From the NCBI GenBank assembly GCA_014526335.1, contig JACTAT010000003.1, forward strand, positions 229,431 through 293,430: a DNA stretch of 64,000 nucleotides, read 5' to 3'. The notes beneath the pieces were generated by a model that was not told the DNA's origin, made no database searches, and saw only the letters and a program-made list of their open reading frames with translations. Positions 52,849-62,819 of the stretch are shown here, in pieces; position 1 is the first letter of the stretch, and each line of letters starts with the position of its first letter. This DNA is from Chrysaora quinquecirrha (Eukaryota; Cnidaria; Scyphozoa; Semaeostomeae; Pelagiidae). The position numbers and the translations under genes are program-made.

Positions 52849-53020
52849 ATGACACTGGATACCCTTATACCAAAGAAAATGCCTTCTCTGCATTCAGCAT
52901 TCAGAATGCTACAAAATGATATTCAAAATTGTGCTATAGAAAAATACCTTCAAAATTTGTATGTTCAAAAAAGTGTTGAAGAAACATTTATTTGCAAAAA
53001 CTTAAGTGTCTTACTAACAT

Positions 53021-54053
53021 ATGAGACAGAAGACATCTTCAGGTACAAATAGGAACGAAGAGAAACGATGTTCAAATTGGAAGAACAGCAGAGATATACC
53101 AAAAACAAAAGAGGAGATAAGAAGAATGATCTCATTTGCGATTGGGGTGAGCTTACGCATGGTACTAAAGAACCACATTTTCAGATTTAATAACAAACTT
53201 TACAAACAGACCAGAGAAGGAGCTATTGGAGTCGGTGTAGCAGATAATGTAGCGAATGTTTTTATGATCTGGTGGGATAGAGAGTTACAAAAATCACTAC
53301 AACGAAACAACATTGAAATCCAACTCTATTCGAGGTATGTTGATGACACAAACATTGTAACTAAGGCAATAGAAGACAATAAAGAAGAACACAAAGCTAA
53401 AGCAACGATGAAAAAGATTCAAGAGATTGCAAACAGTGTACTTAAACAGCATACAACTAACAATTGATTACCCATCAAATCATGATAATGGAAGAATGCA
53501 GGTACTGGATTTAGAACAATGGATTATGCCTGTCAAGTTCGAAGGTACAAAATTTCAGATTCTTCACTCTCATTATATGAAACCAATTGCAAGCAAGCAT
53601 GTAGTCAACAAAGCGTCTGCCCTCTTGCAGGAAACCAAAGTGAATATCTTGGACGCAGATCTTGTCAGAACAATGCGCAACATATCACCTCTATGTGACA
53701 ACAACGAGAGAAGTAAACATGTTCAACATTTTATAGACCGTCTGCAATTCTCAGGATACACCCAAAAGGATAGAATCACAATATACAAGAAAGCAAATCA
53801 AAAATACAAGAAGATCGTCGAAAATGATAAAAATTGGGTGTGTACGATGTACAGAGGAAAATTTTGGAACAGAGAGGAAAGAGACAAAGAAAAGAGAAAC
53901 AAAAGAAACACAGGGTATGCAAAAGGAGATTTTGAGACTGTTCTATTTGTGGACACTACACCTCATAGCGAATTAGCAAAGGAATGCAGAAATCAGAATC
54001 AGAATAGTGTAGAAATCAGGAAAGCAACTAAAACGATATATAACAAAGTCTGA
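53021..54053 (+). pseudogene. PLE family-B reverse transcriptase, frameshifted
   Basis: The first frame (to 53,467) has NHIFRFNNKLYKQTREGAIG and IQLYSRYVDDTNIVTKAIED (motif C, RYVDD). The second (53,427-54,053) has QLTIDYPSNHDNGRMQVLDL, HSHYMKPIASKHVV, LSP-like ISPLCDNNERSKHVQHFIDR and FETVLFVDTTPHSELAKECR. I recall these as conserved boxes of a widespread invertebrate PLE-type RT. One frameshift at about 53,450 separates palm and thumb. Confidence 0.8.
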
Positions 54054-54059
54054 TCCATT

Positions 54060-54483
54060 TAAAACACCAAATTGTGAAGATGCGGAATGCCACTCGTGTA
54101 AAACAAATCTATCTATAAACTGCAAAACCAGGGATATCGTTTACAAAATTCAATGTGAGGCATGTGAGGAGAACTAAATTGGAGAAACATCATGTAGTTT
54201 AGGTGAGAGGTATGAGGAACATACAAGTAAGTTAGAGAAAAAGAAGAACTCGTCTGTCGTTTGGCAACACATGGTTGAAAAACATAACTCTGTAGAACAG
54301 GATATATCCGTAAAAGAACTAAGAACATGCCCGAAAGACCCAATGTTGCGGCAAGTAACAGAGGCAATATTTATTCATGCGGAGAAGCCAGCATTGAACG
54401 CTAAGGAAGAGTGGGGTAATTCGAATATTCCCAGAAATCGGTTCGAACGAAGAACGAACGCCTCAAACTCAGTTTATAACCGA
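54060..54483 (+). pseudogene. PLE family-B GIY-YIG endonuclease
   Basis: CHSCKTNLSINCKTRDIVYK then IQCEACEEN, a stop, IGETSCSLGERYEEHTSKLE and VWQHMVEKHNS. This is a GIY-YIG nuclease core with the Tyr of YIG lost to a stop, the conserved Arg (GERYEEH) kept, and a Cys-rich linker ahead, as in PLE endonucleases. Confidence 0.8.
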
Positions 54484-54510
54484 TGAACTCTGATTCGATT
54501 AATTAACTCA

Positions 54511-54537
54511 CTGACGAGGCTGCCGATGGGCAGCGAA
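54511..54537 (+). ncRNA. Candidate hammerhead ribozyme core at PLE 3' end
   Basis: CTGACGA is followed by G, a 6-bp stem GCTGCC/GGCAGC with loop GATG, and GAAA, i.e. CUGANGA-stem II-GAAA, the hammerhead core, directly after the endonuclease ORF. Hammerheads are established parts of PLE terminal repeats. The extra G before stem II departs from the canonical form, and stems I and III were not resolved. Confidence 0.5.
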
Positions 54538-54545
54538 ATATTTGG

Positions 54546-57500
54546 GGTAATTATAATGAAATTAAATAATAATTAAATAAATTGCATGTGTCGAAAACAA
54601 TGGTCATAAAAACAAAACTTCCGAATTATACTGTAATTTAGCGTACAAGGCACGGGATCACCTAAAAATTCTGGGAAAACGAATCTCAAGACGAAAACAT
54701 TTTTTTTTAGTTTCAATTTGTCTCTTCTTTGCAGTTTATGAGGAAGCTATTGCTGTTTTTTGCAACCTTGTTGACTGTTTTCTAGCAAATTCTTTAACGA
54801 AAATGCCTTTTTAACACCAGGGGATTTCCATTTGCATTCTGCACATCACTTCTCGATGTGATTGTAGCATTTAAAACTTGCACACTGAAGTGGAAAAGCT
54901 TTTCGAACTGTTTTTGTCATCAAAAGTAGATTTGGGACACAGTCTGCAACATGTTTTTGCAAAAACTCATCAGCGCTTTGCCTTTTATTGCTACAGCGCC
55001 TCTTTGCAATTGTAACTTATTTTTTCCTACACTTGGCGGAGATGTTTTTGACTTTAATGACTTCCATGTTGTTCTTGCTCTGCCAATACTTTTCCAGAAT
55101 TCAAGAATCTTTTCAACCACAAATTTCTCCAGGGCTATATGTAGGAGGGCAATGCATAGCTTTGAAAATTCATTAGAGGAGAACAACCAAGAGGAGGGTT
55201 TCAAAGATCCTCTTTCGAAGAAGCTCAGTCGTATGGTTTTAGTCTTTCATTGGATGCCCAAATTAATTTTAAATTTCATTTTTTTACAGCTGTCAGCTTT
55301 GTTTCCCCGGTACTGGCTGCATTCCACCTTTTTTTACTTTTATAATGGTTGAGGTTGACAATTCTTTCTGTGGGAAAAGGCAGCATAAAATTTGTCAAAT
55401 TTGTTGTGTGACAAAAATTACCCTTTTCAACAAATGTTTGCAAAAACAGAACAGTTTTGAGAACGAGGTTTCGGATTTACAATGATTACGGATAATTTCT
55501 CTTTTCCTTCTCTCAGTTGGCTCTGGGCCTAACTGGAATCAATCTTGTTGTTTTCTGACTTTTCTTGGTTCTTTCTTGGCCAAATTCAGATTCTCTTTGC
55601 ACGCAGCAAATCTATGTTTTTTCTCAACTTAGTTCTTTCCATTTAACGAAAATAAGTTCCATTAGCACGGAAAAATCTACCATTCTATTCTAAGCAAATT
55701 ACATATGGTGTACCACAGGGATCACTCCCAGACTGAATCGGGCACGTTGTTGCTGATAGCTACAAGCATTACGCAAGATGTATAGTTTCTCTGAAGTGTC
55801 CATGTATGGTCTCACTGCTTCTCAGTGGGTGACGGGTACGGCTTCATATGAAAGATACTCCTTTAAAACTAACAAAGACTTCTTTCGACTGGCTTTGTGC
55901 ATTAGGGAAAGAACGTACTAAACAACTGGATCCTAGCAATTACATAATATTTTATTTATTTAACTCGATCTGTTAGATCATCCTCAAACGGAATATGAAT
56001 TAGTTCATTTATTACCAAAAAATCTACACTAATGCTCGCTTATTTGTTGAAGTAGTTTCAGGACAGATCTTTAACACTGAGATCACTGAGGTAAGATCCC
56101 TGTCTTTGTAGTGTTCCTTGATGCAACTCCATTGGACACAACTAGACGGGAAGTTCAAGCATTGGTTTTCCTGACCAACAATGATATGTCTGTACACGAT
56201 CTTGACAATTTATAACAGAACATGCTTGTTGATGATGTTCAAACAAATTGCATGATAACTACATATTGTGCCTGACAAAGGCTTTTGAAATTCAGACTGT
56301 TCATTGATATCTTGCAGGAATATCAAGTCTGACGTACTGCTTCTTACTTGTTGATGAAGTCTATATTTTCGGAATGGGTATCCATCTGATTATAGTCTCT
56401 TTTGTCATTTTAAACTTAAATGTGAAACAAACGTCATACTTTCAGTACAGAAGAGCATAAAAGGCAACCAAGTCACAGGAGGTCCAATCGACTGTAGTAC
56501 TGTTATTTGGTCCGGTAAGAATTTCAAATATACTGGAAATTTCATATTGCTTCATTTCATATCCATAAATAACGATATTCATATCATTTTCCGTATGACA
56601 TGATATAAATATGAATATATATCTCATGAATAAAATAGCTTTTTCTTTGGTTTTTTTTATTCGTTTTTCCTAGAACACCATTCAGCGAGCAGAAATTATA
56701 GTTTGCATTTTATCTCCCCTTGTCTTTCTACGCCAGATCCAGTTCGGAGTTGTTGTTGTTGTCTCTGCGCTGTTCATTTTTAATAATACCTATAAAAGAC
56801 AAGGAGCGTATCCTCGATTTCAGCATAACCGAATAAACTTTTTTTGCGTTATTTTTGCAGTTGTTTCACAAACAGTAGCTAAATAGGATACATCAAAGTG
56901 TAGCACAATTATTGATTCTTTCACGGCATAGCCCTATCACCTAATCACTATCAAAGAAATCCGACGTTTGAAATTCGAATTAAACGTCGTATCATTATAA
57001 CAGCCAACCCCACCCCGTAGTTTATCCTTAAAAATTATAGTACGCCAAGCAGAGGGGGGTACTGAAACAACAGGGCATATCTTCCGAATTTCATAATTTG
57101 TTTCTCCCGTTTCAACGGTGCTCTCTAAATCTGTTATTCAGTTGACGAGATGTATAATCAATTCTGATATAATAAATTGCAAAAAGTCAACATCATACAA
57201 TAAACGAGGATGAGGAGCAATGATAAAAGCGGACTTGCGTTGCATTATGATAACCAGGGACTTGTTTCCTTTCATCATCTGAAAGTGGCACCCCGCACTA
57301 AAGTCGCTTTGTGACTTGCTCACATTAGGTGTGAAAAGCTTGTAAACTAGAGTGTAGATTACTTGTAAGATGTAGATATTCATTTTATGTTAAAATCATG
57401 TTAAAAAGAATTTTAACCGAAAGTTTCTCCCCACATCTCTGGGCGAAAAGAATAATGGAAACGAGGCAACAAATTTCAATCCACATTCGCGCAACAAAAG

Positions 57501-57633
57501 GAATTAAGTCGTATTTCAAGCGTCAAGAAATTTTATTCAATAGACATAAATGCAACTCGGGTAACAAGGCTACTATTCTTCATTAAAAAATAATCGGGAA
57601 ATATAGAAATTAGATATTTAAGCTGCTATTTAC
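54546..57633. other. Intron sequence with one RT scrap
   Basis: Mostly unrecognised. At about 55,690-55,735 the plus strand reads SKQITYGVPQGSLPD, a non-LTR RT motif B box, in a strongly decayed context. No other supported feature. The open frames at 54,951-55,352 lack family traits. Confidence 0.5.
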
Positions 57634-57702
57634 CTTGCACTGTGTGAGATGCTGATCCCGATCTGAGATCACAAAGAATTATCTTTGAATTATCACAGCC
57701 AA
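57634..57702 (-). CDS. ERCC8: ERCC8 (CSA) exon, blade 3-4
   Basis: 69 bp, entering in phase 1 and leaving in phase 1. Acceptor TTTCTAG before 57,702, donor CAAG|GTAAAT. It encodes GCDNSKIILCDLRSGSASHT, matching TRGPKVQLCDLKSGSCSHI in human CSA. Confidence 0.95.
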
Positions 57703-57803
57703 CTAGAAAGAAATGAATCGACATAGATTCCATATATCAACAAAGTCTGGCATTAATTGGTGAAAGTTTGTTTTTCTTTTTATTTTGGAGAAAGTATTCC
57801 TAC

Positions 57804-57876
57804 CTGCAACAATACAATGTTTAGCAGACATATGATGACGGTAAATACGACTCTGAAACGTAAACTCTTCTGCAAC
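57804..57876 (-). CDS. ERCC8: ERCC8 (CSA) exon, blade 3
   Basis: 73 bp, entering in phase 0 and leaving in phase 1. Acceptor TTCTTTAG before 57,876, donor GCAG|GTAGGA. It encodes VAEEFTFQSRIYRHHMS and AKHCIVA, matching TADVFNFEETVYSHHMS and TKHCLVA in human CSA. Confidence 0.95.
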
Positions 57877-58021
57877 CTAAAGAAAATTCGATATAGGGAA
57901 ATTTCAACTTTGTCCGAATTAGTTCACTTTTTTTTCTTTTCCAATCAGTTATTAATCAATAAAAATCTTTTGGAAACGTAATCAAACAATTAATTATTTC
58001 TAGCCTTGTGAATTTGATCAC

Positions 58022-58145
58022 CTGAAGAGAATTTGAATCCCAAACTTTCAGAGATTTATCGAGAGAACTGGTTAAGAACATTCCATTATCACCTGGATAC
58101 CATTGCACAGTCTCGATACTATATCTGTGGGCAAAGTCTTGAGAT
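58022..58145 (-). CDS. ERCC8: ERCC8 (CSA) exon, blade 2
   Basis: 124 bp, entering in phase 2 and leaving in phase 0. Acceptor TTTTTTGCAG before 58,145, donor TTCAG|GTGATC. It encodes [18 protein letters not shown] and [15 protein letters not shown], matching HRYSVETVQWYPHDTGMF and SFDKTLKVWDTNTLQ of human CSA. This is the most conserved exon in the window and carries an intact VWD. Confidence 0.97.
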
Positions 58146-60365
58146 CTGCAAAAAAGTTCAAAAATCTAGAAACTGGTCTATGCAAATGGCCTACCATACA
58201 AAAAGTGCTTCTTGGGCTATTTAAAGCAGCCCCATTTCACAAAACAATGATTTCCAAATTTAATACAATAATTGTTAAAGTCAAATGATCAGAATGACAA
58301 AAATTGACTCTTTTTAGATAGCTAAGAACTATTTTCGGGCAATAGGAGTCTCTCCGATGACGGAAGCATGAAACTTTTGAGTTTGCTACTTCGATTTTTT
58401 CTCCCTCGGCGTCCTGTAAATTAAATTACATTACCTTCAACATCACGTTTCCCCTCCCGCCCTTCAGCATCAAAACCCAATAAGATTGAAAAATTGACAA
58501 ATTAAAACATTCTCGGATTTACAAGTATTTCTAGGCATCTTTTGCATCGCTACAGCTGCTGCAATTGTACTTAAGTTTAGGAGAAGTCATTGAACTTTGG
58601 AGCAAACGTTGTTTGATAACTGTTGTACTGTCATCTTTCACACATTGCGACAGCGTTGCTATTTTTGTAACCTCAAAGCAATGAAGTATGTTACTTTTAG
58701 AGATTTCATGCCATACGGAAAAAGGTACAAGCCGCATCTTTTTGGCCTAAAAAAATTTTCAAGTTAGACTAATAACCGTTGTTGGCCTAACATATCAGTG
58801 GCTTTGGCACTGTTTAACATCTGCAGGCACTCAAAGTGGATGACTTAATTTGAGTTTTTTAATTTTGGAAAGTATGTTCCATCTGGATCGTGATTTGCAA
58901 AATTTTTATTCTGAACATGAGCTCTATTACGATGCACTGTTTTTCGAGGTAACAAATAAAAATTTTGTGCGCAATTTTTAATTTCGGACAAAGGAAAATT
59001 TCTCCAAAACCAGTCCATAGCACAACGAAGCTTTCAATATCATGTATCCAGGGTGCAAAGAAAATTTTGCGCAAGGTGAGTAGTTCCGGAAAATTAGCGT
59101 TTGATTTTCATTTTATGCCGTTTCTTAAATATATTTCAATACATCTTTTGATCAAAATTTAGTTCTTAATAAAGAAAAGAGCAACTTTTACGGGAAAAAC
59201 TGTCTTTGGATATCTGGTTGCTTAAAGCTTCTCTTGACAATCTTTAATAGTATTTAAAGTTCACGTTTTTGGATCATATTGAGAGCTTCAGAAGTGTAGC
59301 CGTTGCAGCCAAACTGAAATGATTGAAATCTAAAGGGACAAATTCTAATGAAGATAAAAGCCGACCGCAAATTTCCCACCACACCTTAGTTTGTGTATAA
59401 TGTTCCTGGCACCCTAGACATGTCCTCATTCAAAATGCGGCGTGAGCCAGCTTTAGGTCCTGTCTTTATTAGAGAAAACACCTCACTTGCCGGACCCCGG
59501 GCCTGATAAGCCAGATTCCACTTTCCCATAGAATGCTTTGTATTACTCATTTCGTGTTTATATGACGAAGCAAACACCAACGGTATGGTGACACCCCAGG
59601 CGATGTGAAGTTTTTCCATACAAACGAAATACCACTGGCATGGTGAGGTGTATCAGATGAGTATAATCAAGTAGAATCCTTGTTCTCAGTTCCTGGAACG
59701 GGGAATTTTCAACATTTCACCACTCAGCCCTGGGGCTGACAGGCGAAGTAAAGATGCCATGTAAACAAAAGCCAAATTTTCCTCGTCTCGGATGTGGCAA
59801 TTGAAGCGTTTTTTCTCATATAAAGAGGCCCTCAGAGAAAATGTCTCTCCCGAGAGGGTAGAAAATTTGTACGAAAACTTGAATTTACCAACAAAATACT
59901 AGGCCAAGATGAATCGCTCATTTCAGCGCAACACGTCCGTAAATCAAAATCCACACTGCGGTTATCTTTAAGAGTCGTGAAATTCACTCGTCAAGATTCA
60001 ACTAGAAAAACCTAATGGCGAAGACAAAGCCTAAATTTCTTCCCAATTTTTTCCTCATAATATGTAAAAACAAAGAAGGTCTTTTAACATAGCTTTTAGC
60101 AGAGCTCATCTCCACAGCTGCTCGCGCCAGCCAAAAAGGTAAAAAGGCTTTTGCAACGGACAGAAAAGTTGTTTTCCCGACCCATAAAGGGCATAAAAAG
60201 ACTAAAATGGCCGGACTAAAACACAAACTCCATTGAAACTCGGGCAACATTTTCTATTGATCCACCCTTTTCATCACGAATTGGACAACGCATATGTTAA
60301 CTGAAGTATTAGATTCCTGATTTGCCGTCCTAATAGAGCTAAGCTTGATGAATGAAAAATATCAC
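58146..60365. other. Intron sequence, nothing recognised
   Basis: A 2.2-kb ERCC8 intron. No mobile-element coding fragment was recognised. Open frames are short and without family traits. Confidence 0.5.
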
Positions 60366-60455
60366 CTGTCTATTGTAGCTAAGGGTTCTCCATTGCTTTT
60401 CATATTAGCTATGTCGTATATCGCAATTTTTGATTCCGAGCCAGCTGCAATCATG
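60366..60455 (-). CDS. ERCC8: ERCC8 (CSA) exon, blade 1
   Basis: 90 bp, entering in phase 2 and leaving in phase 2. Acceptor TTTGTAG before 60,455, donor GACAG|GTGATA. It encodes MIAAGSESKIAIYDIANMKS and LATID, matching MLSGGSDGVIVLYDLENSS and VCSIG in human CSA. About 58 human residues precede this point. Their exon or exons were not found to the right and probably lie beyond the window. Confidence 0.93.
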
Positions 60456-61390
60456 CTACAAATACAAAATAATAAAAGATGACTAAACATCAATGAAAGA
60501 ACGACCAATTATTTATAAATGTGAAAACAAGCAACAATTACAAAAAAAGAACCAGGTCATTTCAAATAATCCAGTCACAAAGACAAATATAGTACAAATA
60601 ATCGTTGGTAGTAAAAGTTCAGGTAGTAGCTACAGTAAATAAGTGTGATTATTTGCAAAAAACGTGCACTTTTGGATATCAGCACAACGTTTTGCAAGCA
60701 TAAAATACATTGTTAACCAATCATTTATTGAAGAACGAGCTTAAACAATGGCCCGTCTGGTTGAAACCAGTCGGCAAACTTGTTATATACAAGATGGACG
60801 CCTACAGTGGGGGGGGACAGGATATGTTCAGAGCAACAACAATAATTTTTTCAATATTTTTAAAATTGTCAAATATCATGTTTGCGAATATGCATTAAGA
60901 AGAACTGGATAAAATCGATGTGAAACGTAACGTGCCGCCCGTAATTTTTCAAAAATTAATGAACAGAGAAAACCATTTTTTAGAAGTCATTAGCAGCATA
61001 TTACTAAACTTTATGTTGTTGTTGTTGTTGTTTTTGTCAAGTTATTTTAATTCGAATAATAATTTCTAGCTTCTTAAATTATAATATAAGAAACTAATCT
61101 AATTCGAATGTTTACAAATGAATTTATTACATATACTACATACACTATAATACATAGTTACATTAAATAAACTAATATATTAAATTGACAAACTAAGTTT
61201 ACCTGATATAGACAAAACCAACCCTATCTAAATTTTCTAAGACATATTGAACTGGCATACATTGCAAGTGGCAAGACTGTTAGAGCCAAAGGTTACTTGA
61301 TTTGGCCGGGAAATAAACGACGGATGTATTTTTTGCAACATCGACATGCTTAAAAATATTGAGTCCATGGCTAATCAAATGTGCCCCCAA
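60456..61390. other. Intron sequence, nothing recognised
   Basis: This would be the first ERCC8 intron. A (TTG)n run is at 61,016-61,032. I searched for the CSA N-terminal GGINTLDIEP segment on the minus strand and did not find it. Confidence 0.5.
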
Positions 61391-61721
61391 AAGCTATTTT
61401 TAGAAAGGGGTGCTAGGGCCCAATCCCCTGAAATGAAAACGTATACAACAGTAAAACTAATGTAACTGATATAACTGCTGTAACTAATGAAATTAAAAAC
61501 GGATAGTAGCAATTTATTCTTAGTATAACGATAACGAGATAAACGAGTATGGGCCCATTCTGAAATGTTCCTCACGTCTGTTGAATTACGCTGGGACACT
61601 TGAATATAATACCTGAAAAATTAATACGAAATATTATCCATCGACATAAAAAAGTGGGCAGAGATATCATAGGCTTATATTAGCACTCTCCATTGCATTT
61701 GCACATAGCAGTACACGTAAG

Positions 61722-62216
61722 TCAAGCATTCACGCATTTGCATCGTCCACCACATCTTTGCTTACAGGAGCATTTGATTAGTTCCTGGCAGCCCGCTGAT
61801 GCATCAGGAAGAGTAGTCCATAACGGACACCATGAACCATTCTGGTCACATTGCCACCCCCTTTCATCGGGTTTTGGAATTTCTCGATACTTAACAAGAC
61901 ATTGTCCCCAAACATGAGCTCCTTGGTAGACGGCCCATCGAATGTGTTGCATTAATGCATCCCTTGTGGGAGGAATTAAATCTATCTGCCTTCCCTTTCG
62001 GGTGAAGAGCTCCTTTCTTGCTGCATTTATTGATTCTTGGCTGCTTGTTGTATCGTATAATAGGATAATGAATCGTTCTATTACGGAGATATGAGCATCA
62101 GGCAAGACATTAGGAGCTTGTGACAATGCTAAGAGAACATCTGTTAAAGCCTCATACACTTTCCAGGCCTTCCATGCTCTTTTCTTACCGATACCAGCAA
62201 AAAATGACAGTATCAC
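61722..62216 (-). pseudogene. FEN/PIN-like family C-terminal fragment, Cys-rich tail
   Basis: 165 codons, beginning SFFAGIGKKRAWKAWKVYEA, which in this family follows the GCDT box. It then has TRDALMQHIRWAVYQGAHVW, and ends CQELIKCSCKQRCGGRCKCV before a stop, after which CTAMCKCNGEC can still be read. The tail is a compact zinc-binding-type cluster (CSCKxxCxxxCxC...CxxxCxCxxxC). The copy at 40.9-43.3 kb instead ends in an acidic tail. Start and nuclease core are missing here. Confidence 0.65.
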
Positions 62217-62225
62217 ACCCGGTAA

Positions 62226-62486
62226 GTGAGTGGAACAATGGTAATGTCTGCATTAATGCAACACATTCGACGGGCCGTCTACCAAGGAGCTCATGTTTGG
62301 GGACAATGTCTTGTTAAGTGTCGAGAAACTCCAAAACCCGATGAATGGGGGTGGCAATGTGACCAGAATGGTTCATGGTGTCCGTTATGGACTACTCCTC
62401 CTGATGCATCAGCGGCCTGCCAGGAACTAATCAAATGCTCCTGTAAGCAAAGATGTGGTGGACGATGCAAATGCGTGAATGCTTGA
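62226..62486 (+). pseudogene. Inverted second copy of the Cys-rich tail
   Basis: Same product in the opposite arm (residues from MQHIRRAVYQGAHVWGQCLV to CGGRCKCVNA), with a handful of substitutions against the minus-strand copy. It lacks the upstream SFFAGIG part, since the spacer starts there. Confidence 0.7.
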
Positions 62487-62819
62487 CTTACGTGTACTGC
62501 TATGTGCAAATGCAATGGAGAGTGCTAATATAAGCCTATGATATCTCTGCCCACTTTTTTATGTCGATGGATAATATTTCGTATTAATTTTTCAGGTATT
62601 ATATTCAAGTGTCCCAGCGTAATTCAACAGACGTGAGGAACATTTCAGAATGGGCCCATACTCGTTTATCTCGTTATCGTTATACTAAGAATAAATTGCT
62701 ACTATCCGTTTTTAATTTCATTAGTTACAGCAGTTATATCAGTTACATTAGTTTTACTGTTGTATACGTTTTCATTTCAGGGGATTGGGCCCTAGCACCC
62801 CTTTCTAAAAATAACTTAT

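Larger units (their letters stand above)
52849..54545 (+). mobile_element. Penelope-like retroelement, family B, with GIY-YIG
   Basis: The plus-strand element ends in a hammerhead-like motif at 54,511-54,537. Coding parts: about 53,110-53,445 (RT palm), 53,461-54,053 (RT thumb and linker), 54,060-54,480 (GIY-YIG endonuclease). Several frameshifts and stops, but every domain is present in order. It is a different lineage from family A: AIGVGVADNVANVFM replaces the family-[14 protein letters not shown]. Confidence 0.8.
61391..62818. mobile_element. Near-perfect foldback carrying nuclease-family tail
   Basis: The arms 61,391-61,959 and 62,251-62,818 are almost identical inverted copies around a 291-bp spacer. 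The outer ends read TTTTTAGAAAGGGGTGCTAG then GGCCCAATCCCC. Both arms contain the same Cys-rich coding end. High arm identity implies recent formation or gene conversion. The right flank is a CR1-like C-terminal frame interrupted at about 62,820. Confidence 0.85.
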
